Shown one piece after another: positions 8,616 through 18,425 of a DNA stretch of 36,027 bases (positions are counted from its first letter, which is position 1; every line of letters starts with the position of its first letter). The notes beneath the pieces were generated by a model that was not told where the DNA came from, made no database searches, and saw only the letters and a program-made list of their open reading frames with translations. The DNA is from Alistipes sp. Its GTDB lineage: Bacteria > Bacteroidota > Bacteroidia > Bacteroidales > Rikenellaceae. Location: assembly GCA_021202985.1 (NCBI GenBank), contig JAJQCA010000075.1, positions 1-36,027 on the forward strand, written 5' to 3'. The translations under genes were made by a program, and so were the position numbers.

Positions 8616-8675
8616 GACAAAAAAAGCCCGTTTACCGCGTCGGCCGGAGGGACGGTCCACGGGAAAACGGGCTTT
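8616..8675 (-). terminator. rho-independent terminator of the ferritin-like gene
   Basis: On the minus strand an 11-bp stem (arms at 8665-8675 and 8623-8633, core AAAGCCCGTTT and its complement) with a long GC-rich loop is followed by a run of seven T. It starts 17 bases past the ferritin-like stop codon. Confidence 0.8.
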
Positions 8676-8691
8676 GTGAAATATGCCGGTA

Positions 8692-9297
8692 TTATTCCTT
8701 CCGCTGCTCGTCGGGCTTTTCCTCGTGGGTTTTCAGCCATTCGCGGAACATGGTGCGGTGGTGCTCCTCGTCGGCGATAAGTTTAGCCAGCAGTTGGAGG
8801 GTGACTTTCGTGGTGTCGTTCTGCGGCAGGTCCTCGACCCGTTCCGTCAATTTCTCGTACTCGGCAATGGTGGCAGTCTCCGATTTTATTCCGAGTTCCA
8901 CCGCTTCGCGTGCGGAACTGCCGTACTCGACGAACCGGGTATCGTATTCCTGGGTCACCTGGCCCTTGAGTTTTAGGATAAAGTCGCCCAGTTTGTCCAT
9001 GTGTTTCATCTCGACCAGCGCGACCCCCATCATAAGTTCGCCCACGTCGTCGAACAGCGCCTCCTGCGAAACGTACTGATTGATGGCCGTCAGTTCGGAG
9101 AAGCCGTTGGTGCCGCGGTAGACGTCATAGAACCATTCGGGCTGCACCCCCTTACCGGGTTCGACTCCGGTGAATTCGGGATATTCCACGTCCGAATCGC
9201 TGTACTTCATCGCATTCACCAGACCCATCGTAAGGTCGTCCAACTGGTTGGTCCCCCTTTTTTTCATCAGGCGGAACATTTCGCTTTTCGAGGTCAT
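8692..9297 (-). CDS. ferritin-like diiron protein (rubrerythrin-type)
   Basis: 201 residues from the ATG at 9297. No signal peptide, so cytoplasmic. Diiron ligand motifs of a four-helix ferritin-like fold are visible: an early Glu in SELTAINQY, ExxH in VEMKHMDKL, a Glu in ESETATIAEYEKL-like helix 3 (SETATIAEYEKL), and EEHH in LIADEEHHRTMF. The charged C-terminus is a short tail. There is no C-terminal rubredoxin domain. It is probably an iron-storage or peroxide-scavenging protein; its place beside peroxidase genes fits oxidative stress. It has its own terminator, so it is likely monocistronic. Confidence 0.82.
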   Translation of the reverse strand: MTSKSEMFRLMKKRGTNQLDDLTMGLVNAMKYSDSDVEYPEFTGVEPGKGVQPEWFYDVYRGTNGFSELTAINQYVSQEALFDDVGELMMGVALVEMKHMDKLGDFILKLKGQVTQEYDTRFVEYGSSAREAVELGIKSETATIAEYEKLTERVEDLPQNDTTKVTLQLLAKLIADEEHHRTMFREWLKTHEEKPDEQRKE

Positions 9298-9528
9298 ATT
9301 TTTCCGGTTATGTGTTCGGCTAACCCTTAACAATTTGCATACCGGAAACGGTGGCACGACCGATTCCTCTTAATTGTATCGTGGTGTTAATATACGGTTT
9401 TAAATTGATACGAAAGTTGAGTGCCAGAGAAATACTACATGTTTTAACCGGCAAAGCCATACAGAATAATCGGGGACTCATTATGACCGCCAACTCCCTT
9501 TGTTGCCTTTTCCTTGGGTGCCGGTTGT

Positions 9529-10512
9529 TCAGGAGAGGCTCTTCCGGAATCGGTCTACCCGGCCGTATTGTTTCTCAAAGAAATTAATCCGCTCGAGGTC
9601 TGCGACTCCGCAAATAGGATTGGAAGAGCGTTTACACGAAATAACACAATCCCTGATTACGTTCAGGGTCCGGGTCTCTTTGGGTATAATCGGTATGCAG
9701 CCCTGCGTAAACAAAACGGCCTGATTTACCGTAGTGCTCTCCACAAGGTAAATGTCATTGTAAAGCGGAATGTCGGAATAGAAAATTTCTATCTCCTGCC
9801 CCGGGTTATCCGTGTGGCCAATCCGGCATATCTTCTGAATCCGGTCCAAAAGAGTGTCCATGTCGTCCATGATAAACTTTGCCTGTTCCACGGTGATAAG
9901 TCCGATTTTCAAAAAAAACTGCACCTCCTTAATCTGATTCCGGGTAATATCACCGTCGATAATAAAGAGCAGGGTACGGAACGAATTGAAAACCTTGCCT
10001 GCGATTCTGCTCAAGGTGTCGAATTCTCCGGGAACCTTCATCCCGGTTAGCGGGGCAATACCGTCCACGGAATTATTCAGGTAGATCCATTTGAGCTGCG
10101 AGAATTTCATTAGCCACTCCAAATTACAATAACCGAAGGGAGGCAGGTTCTTCAACACACCCGTAAATTTGGAATACCCGGCCCGGGAGGCCTGCTCGAG
10201 AATGGATTGGGCCGTTTCTTCCCCGTAAACGGCAATCTCCTCTGCCGACATATTTCCGGGGTGGATCAACTCCATCGGGTGGCTGAACCGATGGGGTTGC
10301 CTATTCAGTAACCGGTCGACCGAGACGGAAAACAAGCGCGCTATACTGGCAACTTCTTCCAGTGAGAACCGCCGGGAGCCGCTCAATTTCTGATATACCG
10401 CGGTTTCGCTTATGCCCAGCTTATCAGACAAAAGCCGGGCCTTGCTGGATTCGTTCGGGAACTTTTCCCTGATATTATATTCTATCGCTTCTGCCAATGA
10501 AGTATAATCCAT
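9529..10512 (-). CDS. HTH regulator with unrecognised C-terminal domain (paralog 1)
   Basis: 327 residues. The N-terminal roughly 70 residues form an XRE-like HTH: KARLLSDKLGISETAVYQKLSG, then FSLEEVASIARLFSVSVDRLL. The remaining 250 residues are a helical then mixed domain that I do not recognise. It contains LKWIYLNNSVDG near the middle and DIYLVESTTVNQAVLF near the end. The neighbouring gene encodes a clear paralog with the same architecture and matching motifs. Both lie downstream of the large fimbrillin-FISUMP operon on the same strand. Control of surface-protein expression is a guess from position. Confidence 0.65.
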   Translation of the reverse strand: MDYTSLAEAIEYNIREKFPNESSKARLLSDKLGISETAVYQKLSGSRRFSLEEVASIARLFSVSVDRLLNRQPHRFSHPMELIHPGNMSAEEIAVYGEETAQSILEQASRAGYSKFTGVLKNLPPFGYCNLEWLMKFSQLKWIYLNNSVDGIAPLTGMKVPGEFDTLSRIAGKVFNSFRTLLFIIDGDITRNQIKEVQFFLKIGLITVEQAKFIMDDMDTLLDRIQKICRIGHTDNPGQEIEIFYSDIPLYNDIYLVESTTVNQAVLFTQGCIPIIPKETRTLNVIRDCVISCKRSSNPICGVADLERINFFEKQYGRVDRFRKSLS

Positions 10513-10530
10513 GACTTTCGTATCGATATG

Positions 10531-11520
10531 TTAAACCCCGGCACCTATAAAATCCCTGAAAACTTTGAGCGACTTATACTGTTTATCCATAAACTGCCGC
10601 CGTATGTGGGCGCCGCTTTGGCTTATCAGCGTCGCGGGACGCTTCCACAGTTTAAACCATTTGCCCATGGCAAGGCGGACGTTATCGCTTTTACTTATAG
10701 CTGCGTTTAAGGGTGTGGGAAAAAGGACCGTAAAATTCACGTTGGTACTCTCCACTATATAAATGTCGCTGGGAATATGGGAATCCGTACAATAAATCGC
10801 CACTTCCGGGCCGTTTCGCAGGCGGCCGTCGATACACATCTTTTCAAAAACCCCCAGTAACTTCTCGACTTCCGCTGCCAGTACTTCTGCTTCCTCGCGG
10901 CCGAGATACTCCAGGATGTAAAACTGCCGGATATCCGTGAGATAGTCCCCGATGATATTGTTGTTAAGCAGGCAAACTATATTTTTGAAAGAATAGATAT
11001 TAGAAAGATATTCTTCCAGGAGCTTCTCCGTATCGGGTAACAGCGGAATATCTGAAAGTGGAACCAGTGAATCCGGGCCGAACTTTAAATAAAGCCATTT
11101 CAAGGCTGTGAACCGGGTGAAGCCCATATGGTTGGGTTTCAGCACATCGGGGAGTTTATTGCAGGATATGCACAGTTGGGAGTTTACGGATTGTCCCGCA
11201 TAACGGAACATTTCGTTGGTATTATAAAATACCTCGTTGTGATTCCGCCCGGACTGGGTCAGGTTATATTCCAGAAATTCCAGTGGATAGCTGTTGCGGC
11301 TGCTGCAATTATCGAATATCTCGTCTATCGGGATATCCAGTCTTTCGCTGATAAGGGATATCTCTTTCAACGTAAACAAATTCTTACCTGAAAATCTTCT
11401 TCTAACGGATGGAATGTTAGTATTCAGGGCTTCCGCGACTTTCCTCTGATAGATGATTTTGTCGTTGTACCTCAACGAAAGAGCCGACTTCAGGCTGTTC
11501 AATATTTCCCCGTGTTCCAT
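10531..11520 (-). CDS. HTH regulator with unrecognised C-terminal domain (paralog 2)
   Basis: 329 residues from the ATG at 11520, preferred over a TTG at 11550. The HTH is YQRKVAEALNTNIPSVRRRFSG followed by FTLKEISLISERLDIPIDEIF. The C-terminal part matches paralog 1 at LKWLYLKFGPDSLVPL, a helical middle, and DIYIVESTNVNFTVLF. A CxxC (LCISCNKL) is found only here. It ends 18 bases before paralog 1 starts, so the two are probably an operon. I recognise no family for the long C-terminal region; a ligand-sensing or protein-binding role is plausible. Confidence 0.65.
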   Translation of the reverse strand: MEHGEILNSLKSALSLRYNDKIIYQRKVAEALNTNIPSVRRRFSGKNLFTLKEISLISERLDIPIDEIFDNCSSRNSYPLEFLEYNLTQSGRNHNEVFYNTNEMFRYAGQSVNSQLCISCNKLPDVLKPNHMGFTRFTALKWLYLKFGPDSLVPLSDIPLLPDTEKLLEEYLSNIYSFKNIVCLLNNNIIGDYLTDIRQFYILEYLGREEAEVLAAEVEKLLGVFEKMCIDGRLRNGPEVAIYCTDSHIPSDIYIVESTNVNFTVLFPTPLNAAISKSDNVRLAMGKWFKLWKRPATLISQSGAHIRRQFMDKQYKSLKVFRDFIGAGV

Positions 11521-11663
11521 AAGAAACCGCGTTTGCAGTAAATGGGGCAAAAATGAGCATTCCTGAGAAACGGCTGTAAAAATAGAGTCGCTTCCTACAA
11601 TAAATATAATGTTTTTAAACCGAAATGTAACTTATTGTTATCGAAAAAAACCAACCGCCTATG

Positions 11664-11714
11664 GTTGATAGAGACCCCGGCGGTACTCGCGCATAGCCGG
11701 GGTTCTTGCTCAAC
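11664..11714 (-). terminator. hairpin after the BACON-FISUMP operon
   Basis: A 9-bp GC-rich stem (GACCCCGGC at 11673-11681 and GCCGGGGTT at 11696-11704, one G-T pair) is nested in an outer GTTGA/TCAAC pairing. It lies between the end of the large lipoprotein gene and the regulator pair. The T tract is weak, so termination is uncertain; attenuation or an RNA-stability element is possible. Confidence 0.45.
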
Positions 11715-11793
11715 TTCCAGTACACTATGAGAGTAACTATACTATAAATAAAACCACGGGTGGATAAATCATATTATTGTTTCCGGCGAACTG

Positions 11794-14700
11794 TCAATCA
11801 TATCTGCTCAAATCGTAGCGCATACAACGCACGTTCAGGCCGCTGGCCGCGTAAATACTCGGGTATTGCGGGGGTGCATCCTCGATAAGGTTAAAATCCA
11901 GGGGCATATTGGAAAAAACTATATATCGAGGTGTTTCATTTTCTACAATGAAGGTCCCATCTGCTACACCGCACCACATTGCGAACCATTTCCCCACCCC
12001 TTTATAATTTGATGCGTTAACGGTTTCAAAATCCATAATACCGGAAGCGGGTACATAACCCATGTTCTGGAAGTTATATCCATAATTTTGCGTATACGGC
12101 CCCCATTCGGCACTATTACCATAAAGGAAAACATTCGAATTCAAGGCAGGATCGTCGGGCATCCTCCATCCTTCCGGACAGGGATCGAACTCAGATTTAT
12201 AATAATCATGTCCTATAGGTCCCCACCACAAATAGGGCCACTCCCCGATATCAGTACTGAACCAACTGTATGCCGGAGCTGTGGAAGTCAGAAATAGCGT
12301 CGGATTCCTTATACTCAAGGTAACGTTGACCCTGGGATCGGCACTTGTTATCTGTCTTCTGTTCCACACCTGCGTAGAATTCCCGCTGCGGGGATGTGGA
12401 TTCCCGTGGATATCGTACGTATTCATTCTCCGGTTAAGGTAATCGTAATTCTCCTGCCCCGGATTGTCGACATAATCCTCCATCGGCGGGAACGGGTCTT
12501 TACGACAGTATTGATAGAACAGTCCCTGGGAGTATTTAATATCCTCATGGGATGCGTTGCTTGCCCGTATCGCCCCGAGGTTGCGGTCCATAAAGACATT
12601 CCGGTATGCGGGGGTATTCACGATGTAGGTTCCGCCCCCGTTATCCGGATCATAAAGCGAACTCCAGACGTGCCAGCTCCAGAGGATTTCGCCACTCTGT
12701 TTTAGAGCCACCAAAGCGTTACCTTCGTCGGAACCGAGCCTTACGAAAATTTCGCTGTCCCATCCGTCCTGCGCATATTGCGGGGTGAGCGCAATTTCCG
12801 TTACTACCGAGGGGGCATCCTGCCACAACAATTCGACGGAAAGGTCGGTGGGTTCCAGTGTCGTGTACATAGGCTCTAACTGCCATGCGCGGTACGCCTT
12901 TCGTATCGGTATATGCAGTGACCCGCCCGGCCTGACCATATAACTGTTCGGGTGAAGGTGGTAGGCTTCCAACTCGATTACTTTATCGGGCATATCGTAA
13001 TACGGGAAAGAGATGGTTACCGTAACCTTCTTACCGTCTTTCGCCGGGGTGGACTCGGCAAATTCGAGCGGGAAGGAGATCGTCATACCCTGGAAAATCC
13101 CGGTTCCGTGGTGGGCGTGGCCTTCAAGGTCGGCAAGGTTTTGCGGGGTCAATATGCCGTACGGGTCGTCCACCTCCTTTACATCGAACGGAACGTTCGT
13201 GTAAAGGTCGAGTGTCTGGCGGGGGAGATCCAGCCTGTAAACGGCAGGCTTATAGACTAAATGCGGCATTTGATTGACAAAGAAGCGGGTGCGGACCAAA
13301 TCCCCGACCTGGAAATGGATATCGTCCGAAAGGAAGGGGTGCCCTCCTCCCGCTTTATCGACCACCACGTCCGAATCCGAATAATTCTTGAATTTAAGAT
13401 GGTAATGCTTCCGGCCCCCGTAAAGGGTTTCCGTTTTCAGTTCGTAACCCGGTTCGTATTCCAGGGCGCCATAAGAGGGGTCCGGCACGACCGTGACCTG
13501 GCAGGGCCACTCCTCGGGATACCACTCCACGATAAACTCGAATTCGGTGCTTTGTCCGGCGAGCGAGATAAAATTCTCGCCGGTTCGATCCCACTCGGTC
13601 CCGTCCATATGGTAGAACATTATCCTTGTCATAGGGTCCGGGGATTGGGTAACGGTCACCGGGAAACGAATGGTTCCCGCCTCGACGGTAAATGTGGCTT
13701 TGCGCTCCTGCCCGGTTGTGTTCTCGGTTACCACAATTTCCATATCGGCGAGGGTATTCGCCGTACCGCTCCAGTCGGTGGCGACCCCGCGGTTATTAAG
13801 GTTAAACCACCCGTTCTGGTCGGCGGGGTCGTAAACGATGCCGCTTCGGTTTATTTTCCACTCGGTATTGGATTCGATTTCGAAGAAATAATCGTTTAAG
13901 CTGAAACGTTCCGCTCGGGTTCCCGGTGTCGCGTCGTGCGCTTCGCGGGCGAGTTCGAACTCGGCCGGGTCGACCCGAAGCCAGTACTCCCCGTCGATAA
14001 TGATATTTTTAAGCTGGCCCTCCTCCCATACCTGTATATCTGTTTCGATTTCAATGGCGGTGGATTCGTAGGCTTCTTCTTCGGTGTCCGAGCCGTTGGT
14101 TAGCAGGTCTCTCAGGGTTAGGCTGTAATGGTGGTTTCGCAAGAGGTCCCGGTATTTTCGCGTACCGTCCGCCTCCACAGTCGAGAGGTCTATGCGGTAG
14201 TAGCGCAATCCTGTTTCGCCGGTCAGCTGGCCGCCTATGACTATGCAGGGTATTACCGGGAAGTCCCCCGAACCCGGATTGGGAGTCTCGTTCAGGTATA
14301 TTTTAGAGCTAATCCCCCCGGCCGAGATATCGCTACCGGAATAGGTAATCTTGCCGGATGCGGGATATAAATCCAGTGTGGTTCCAGTCCGGGTTGCATT
14401 GGTTACCTCATTACCCGTCAGGTTACCGTCGTCGGGAATTAGCGCCATGTATTCCTGCCAGTGGTAAACCGAGACGGTTTGAAGTGTAAAATCGTTCTTT
14501 ACGGCATCCGGTGAAACTATATCGATTTTGGCGACCGCGCGGTTAAGAGGGATTACCCCCAGAGTTCCGCTCTTTTGTAAAACCACGTTTTTCAGCTCGC
14601 CCCAGAACGGGAACAGGTCGCTTCCGGCCACGTTCCATTTGCCGGTTTGCTGCCTGGTAGGGGCCGCGCTTACCTGTTCGCGTGTCATACCGGCTGTTAG

Positions 14701-15138
14701 GCCGGCTACGGTGATGTGGCTAAGTGAATTGGCCATAACCATAACATCGAAATTCCCTTCCGGAAGCGTTACTGTAAATGTGCGCCTGCCGGGAATGGAA
14801 GGATGGTTTTGCGGCGCTGACCCGGGGTAGGCGCCCTCCAGTGTCCCGCCCGGATGGAAAAGAAGCACGTACACCTCGTCGATGCGCGCCTCGTCCGCGG
14901 GCATGGCACGGGTGCCGGGTTGCCCTTTGCCGTCACTGTCGGAGTCTGCTCCTGCCTCTTCGGCCGGTTTACTACCGCCGGGAACCTGAACGCTAAGGGT
15001 AACCCGGGTACCTTCCGGTGGGACGGGAATCTCCACATCGTCGCGTATGCATGAAGTAAGTATTATAGCCAATCCCACGGGTATTACCGGAAAGGCCCAC
15101 TTGCCCATAAAACTCAGTTTTTTATATATGTTTTTCAT
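11794..15138 (-). CDS. giant fimbrillin-like/BACON/FISUMP surface lipoprotein B
   Basis: 1114 residues from the ATG at 15138. The lipobox is ILTSC. The N-terminal region has the FimA/Mfa1-like pattern (EVYVLLFHPGG, NFDVMVMANS, PFWGELKN, PLNRAVAKIDIV). A BACON-like segment follows about residues 400-500 (FEIESNTEWKIN, ending FPVTVTQSPDP). An NSYMVRPGGS module leads into WSWHVW, FMDRNLGAI and DPCPEGWRMP, the FISUMP (major paralogous) domain, ending LNVRCMRYD. I infer a lipid-anchored fimbrial tip or stand-alone adhesin. The start is 2 bases after the upstream gene's stop, implying coupling. The C-terminus does not resemble the variable regions on the mobile element. Confidence 0.75.
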   Translation of the reverse strand: MKNIYKKLSFMGKWAFPVIPVGLAIILTSCIRDDVEIPVPPEGTRVTLSVQVPGGSKPAEEAGADSDSDGKGQPGTRAMPADEARIDEVYVLLFHPGGTLEGAYPGSAPQNHPSIPGRRTFTVTLPEGNFDVMVMANSLSHITVAGLTAGMTREQVSAAPTRQQTGKWNVAGSDLFPFWGELKNVVLQKSGTLGVIPLNRAVAKIDIVSPDAVKNDFTLQTVSVYHWQEYMALIPDDGNLTGNEVTNATRTGTTLDLYPASGKITYSGSDISAGGISSKIYLNETPNPGSGDFPVIPCIVIGGQLTGETGLRYYRIDLSTVEADGTRKYRDLLRNHHYSLTLRDLLTNGSDTEEEAYESTAIEIETDIQVWEEGQLKNIIIDGEYWLRVDPAEFELAREAHDATPGTRAERFSLNDYFFEIESNTEWKINRSGIVYDPADQNGWFNLNNRGVATDWSGTANTLADMEIVVTENTTGQERKATFTVEAGTIRFPVTVTQSPDPMTRIMFYHMDGTEWDRTGENFISLAGQSTEFEFIVEWYPEEWPCQVTVVPDPSYGALEYEPGYELKTETLYGGRKHYHLKFKNYSDSDVVVDKAGGGHPFLSDDIHFQVGDLVRTRFFVNQMPHLVYKPAVYRLDLPRQTLDLYTNVPFDVKEVDDPYGILTPQNLADLEGHAHHGTGIFQGMTISFPLEFAESTPAKDGKKVTVTISFPYYDMPDKVIELEAYHLHPNSYMVRPGGSLHIPIRKAYRAWQLEPMYTTLEPTDLSVELLWQDAPSVVTEIALTPQYAQDGWDSEIFVRLGSDEGNALVALKQSGEILWSWHVWSSLYDPDNGGGTYIVNTPAYRNVFMDRNLGAIRASNASHEDIKYSQGLFYQYCRKDPFPPMEDYVDNPGQENYDYLNRRMNTYDIHGNPHPRSGNSTQVWNRRQITSADPRVNVTLSIRNPTLFLTSTAPAYSWFSTDIGEWPYLWWGPIGHDYYKSEFDPCPEGWRMPDDPALNSNVFLYGNSAEWGPYTQNYGYNFQNMGYVPASGIMDFETVNASNYKGVGKWFAMWCGVADGTFIVENETPRYIVFSNMPLDFNLIEDAPPQYPSIYAASGLNVRCMRYDLSRYD

Positions 15139-15140
15139 GA

Positions 15141-18100
15141 CTAATCGTTTTCCGGTCTGTAATAATCTATTCTGGCACACCGTATATTCATCCCCTGGGC
15201 GTGGGTAGAATTAGTATAACCGGCAAAAGAAGGATTCGGTACCTGATACATGAATGTTCCCAGCCCAACAAATTCCGGTGCAATTGGAGTATAGGTGCTT
15301 GTAACAGGAACTCTCATGGAGAGGCCGATCTCCGTATAATTTCCGTCGACGTGGCTTATAAAACCCGCTGCCGGGTAGAAATCACCCTGGGTAGTAATTA
15401 TCCCGAAGTTACCCGGGATTTGAGGCATGTTTCCGATTGGGTAAAAATCGCCCAACTTAGTCGGAGCGGACCAAGGGTAACCCCGAAACGGGACTTTACT
15501 AAGAGGTTGCGGAACAACCCAACCCTCCGGACACGGGTCGTATACACTTTTATAGGATGTTGTTTCTGTTCCATTCGGCCGTTGATACGGTTCCCATCTG
15601 CGTTGTAAATTTCCGGCAAGCCAATCATAAGGGGCTTGCGGTGCGATAATGAATGTGGTGGGGTTCTCGATAGTACGGCGCAATGTTTCCTCCGGGGTGC
15701 CGGGCTCGTAAATTGCGGCTTTGATTATCGCGTTATCGGGGTAGACTTCCAAATGGTCGCTTAGCGGAACCGTCGCTCCCTGAGCCGGGATGTAATTCGC
15801 CGGGGGAAACGGGTCTTTACGTCCACCCTGGTAATACATGCCTATCGAATTGAAGCGATTCGCTGCCCCGTTATTATTATTCGCTATTGCACCGAGATTG
15901 CGGTCCATAAAATACATCGGGTACTGATCGTCTAAATGGTATGTGTAAACCGGCGAGTTATCGGGATCGTACGAAGTTACCCATATGTGCCAGCTCCAGA
16001 TTATGGTGCCGTCCCGGCGAAGGGCGATCACGGCATTACCCCCTTCACTCGAATTCGTTTCAACGGTTATTTCCGTACGGTACGGGTCGAAAGTGTGGGC
16101 CGGTGTAAATTTGACATCACGAATCAATCCGTCGTCATCTTCCCAAAGCAGTTCGCAGGTAAAATCACCCGTGGTCGGTAAGGGCCGCAGAATAGGCATT
16201 GTATTACTCGGATGCCTGCTGTTCCACCGGGCGTCCCAAGGATTGCGCACCGGCACCTGTACCGAACTACCGGGGGTGACAATATAACAGTTGGGAAGGA
16301 AGGCCAGAGGTTTCAGTACGATCGTGGTGTCGGGCAACTCGCTGTCCCGGAACCTTATCTTTACCGACTCATATTGATTTCTTCTTTCGGGTGTCGGGTT
16401 CTTGAAGCGGACGAACCACTGGAAATTTTGATTGTGGTACTCTCCCGGGCCCAGATTGCCGTCGGGATTGAATCCCGGACCTGGTTGCGTGAAATCACCG
16501 TTAAGGGTGAGCATATCGTGCTCATTGGTAAGTTCCGCCTCGAACGGAGCGCTTGCCCCGAACCATAGCCGTTTATCCCTGTGACCCAACCCCATCAGGT
16601 AACCGTCCGAATCATACTCGATAAGGTGGAATAAATGGAGATGGTGGGCTATTATCAGATCCTTTTGTACTTGTTTTCCGTGATAATCGAGAGTGAATGT
16701 GTACCGGGTGCGGAAAGGTTGTTCCACAAAATAATTATTAAGATTTGCAAGTGCTTCATCGTTATTCAACCGGGAAAATTTAAGGTGGTATTCGTGCAGA
16801 CCCTCCCCGTCGACGGGGCCGGCGGGGATATCGCCGCCGCTCTCGTAAAAAACAGGGTAGTCGTTTGCCGTGCCCGGATGGACCGTAACCGACATTTTAG
16901 CCTCGGCCGGGGTCCATTTAACCCGCAGCATCCTCTCCTGTATTTTCTTTTCGACGGTATTTACCCAGTATATATCCCCGATCGGATTATCGTCCGCGTC
17001 GAAGAAGAGTATTTCCATATCGTTCTCATCGCTCTGGATAACTTCCACCGACATATCCATCCGGCCGGCGGAGAAATGCACGATGGCCTTGCGCGGATTA
17101 CCGTTATTTACTGAAGCTACGAAATGCACCTGCCCCCGTGTATTTTTCGCTCCCGACTGCTCTGTGGCGGGAATCGACAGCCAGCCGGTCTGCCCGCCGG
17201 AGGGATATTCTATCCGCTGGAATTTCCACCCGTCCTCGCAATTGGTTTCAATCTGTAAAAGGTTGTGGCCGTCATCGGTCGGACCGTGGGCCTCCTTATC
17301 CATTTCGAATTTATCCGGGTCCCATGCCAGCCAGTACTGCCCGTCGTACATCACGTTGGTAAGCGATGCGTCGCTATGGGTATGTATCCGCACGGTAAGG
17401 TTTTCGGCTTTAGATTTGTAAGCCTCCTCCGTGGACGCATACCCCCGGCCCCCTACTTTGACTATCTCGAAGGTGTAGCGGTAATTTCGCAGGAGGGGGA
17501 GACAGTTGTCCTGATCGTCCAGGAATTCCACCTTGTACCATCCGGCCGTTCCCTGAAACGTAGCGTTTATGAGCAGGCACGGGTTACCGGTTAATGCCCC
17601 GGCGGTTCCGGCCGGAGTTTCGGGAAGGTATATCAAGTTGGTAAAAAATCCGTCCTCGTCCCGCTCCGACGGGCCGTAGGTCTGGCGTTGAGCAGCCGGG
17701 GTGGTACCGGTATTGCCACTTATGGCGGTGACTTTGGTTTTATCGCTGCTCAGCACAGCCTCGTCTGGTACGAGTTGCCCCCGGTTAGACCAGTGGTAAA
17801 ACCGCATCCCCTCCATCGTGAAATCGGCGGCCGGGACCGTTGTACGGTCTATGGTAACTTCCACCTTCGCTACCGCGCGGATTAGCGGGATACGGTTTCC
17901 CGTCCCGGTCAGGGACAAGTCGGGAGTTACGTTCAGCCCCGTTCGCTCGCCCCACATGGGGAGCGGGACGAATCCCGCGTAAGTGGTATTCCATTTGGCG
18001 TTCAATTCGAGCAGCAGGTTCTGCCGGAGGGTCGCTTTGGTGGCGTTGCCCGGTATGGTATAGGCCTCGATTATATCTTTACAATTTGCCAGTATCCAGA

Positions 18101-18425
18101 TGTCGCACTGCCCGGTTTTCAGATTAACGGTGAACCTCTTCACATTATCCTCGACTGTGGATTCCACCGTCTGCGCGTCCGCGCGGTACCGGAACGCGCC
18201 GCCGGCGTCGAATACCAGAACGGTTATCTCTTCCACATGGTTCTCGCCGGCCCCGGTGAGCGCGCGTGTCTTGTCGCCGTAGCCGTTTCCCGGCACAAGG
18301 ACGTCCATGGCGATACGGGTATAATCGTCGTTTTCGGACCGGATTTCATTATCGTCCCTGACGCACGACCAATGCAGAAGTGCGATAACGGCTGCAAGGG
18401 TAATATATTTGCATTTCGTTTTCAT
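15141..18425 (-). CDS. giant fimbrillin-like/BACON/FISUMP surface lipoprotein A
   Basis: 1094 residues from the ATG at 18425. The lipobox is LLHWSC. It has the same plan as its downstream paralog: an N-terminal Mfa1/FimA-like domain (EEITVLVFDAGGAF, CDIWILANCKD, PMWGERTG, IPLIRAVAKVEVTI), a BACON-like region (about 385-470), and NCYIVTPGSSVQVPV. It continues with WSWHIWVTSYDPDN, YFMDRNLGAI and DPCPEGWVVP, and ends MNIRCARID. It is the first gene of a two-gene operon. There are no DUF3575 or DUF5119 partners, so this is a reduced fimbrial-type locus or a pair of free adhesins. Confidence 0.75.
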   Translation of the reverse strand: MKTKCKYITLAAVIALLHWSCVRDDNEIRSENDDYTRIAMDVLVPGNGYGDKTRALTGAGENHVEEITVLVFDAGGAFRYRADAQTVESTVEDNVKRFTVNLKTGQCDIWILANCKDIIEAYTIPGNATKATLRQNLLLELNAKWNTTYAGFVPLPMWGERTGLNVTPDLSLTGTGNRIPLIRAVAKVEVTIDRTTVPAADFTMEGMRFYHWSNRGQLVPDEAVLSSDKTKVTAISGNTGTTPAAQRQTYGPSERDEDGFFTNLIYLPETPAGTAGALTGNPCLLINATFQGTAGWYKVEFLDDQDNCLPLLRNYRYTFEIVKVGGRGYASTEEAYKSKAENLTVRIHTHSDASLTNVMYDGQYWLAWDPDKFEMDKEAHGPTDDGHNLLQIETNCEDGWKFQRIEYPSGGQTGWLSIPATEQSGAKNTRGQVHFVASVNNGNPRKAIVHFSAGRMDMSVEVIQSDENDMEILFFDADDNPIGDIYWVNTVEKKIQERMLRVKWTPAEAKMSVTVHPGTANDYPVFYESGGDIPAGPVDGEGLHEYHLKFSRLNNDEALANLNNYFVEQPFRTRYTFTLDYHGKQVQKDLIIAHHLHLFHLIEYDSDGYLMGLGHRDKRLWFGASAPFEAELTNEHDMLTLNGDFTQPGPGFNPDGNLGPGEYHNQNFQWFVRFKNPTPERRNQYESVKIRFRDSELPDTTIVLKPLAFLPNCYIVTPGSSVQVPVRNPWDARWNSRHPSNTMPILRPLPTTGDFTCELLWEDDDGLIRDVKFTPAHTFDPYRTEITVETNSSEGGNAVIALRRDGTIIWSWHIWVTSYDPDNSPVYTYHLDDQYPMYFMDRNLGAIANNNNGAANRFNSIGMYYQGGRKDPFPPANYIPAQGATVPLSDHLEVYPDNAIIKAAIYEPGTPEETLRRTIENPTTFIIAPQAPYDWLAGNLQRRWEPYQRPNGTETTSYKSVYDPCPEGWVVPQPLSKVPFRGYPWSAPTKLGDFYPIGNMPQIPGNFGIITTQGDFYPAAGFISHVDGNYTEIGLSMRVPVTSTYTPIAPEFVGLGTFMYQVPNPSFAGYTNSTHAQGMNIRCARIDYYRPEND

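Noticed and set aside
8432-8740. N-terminal extension of the decayed ADH frame up to 8740
   Set aside because: It would read through the promoter box and the terminator of the ferritin-like gene, and the residues look like GC-biased noise.
11794-15290. DGR variable regions at the ends of the two giant left-hand FISUMP proteins
   Set aside because: Their C-termini do not align with each other or with the element's adhesins at base level, and no AAY-type pattern can be tested.
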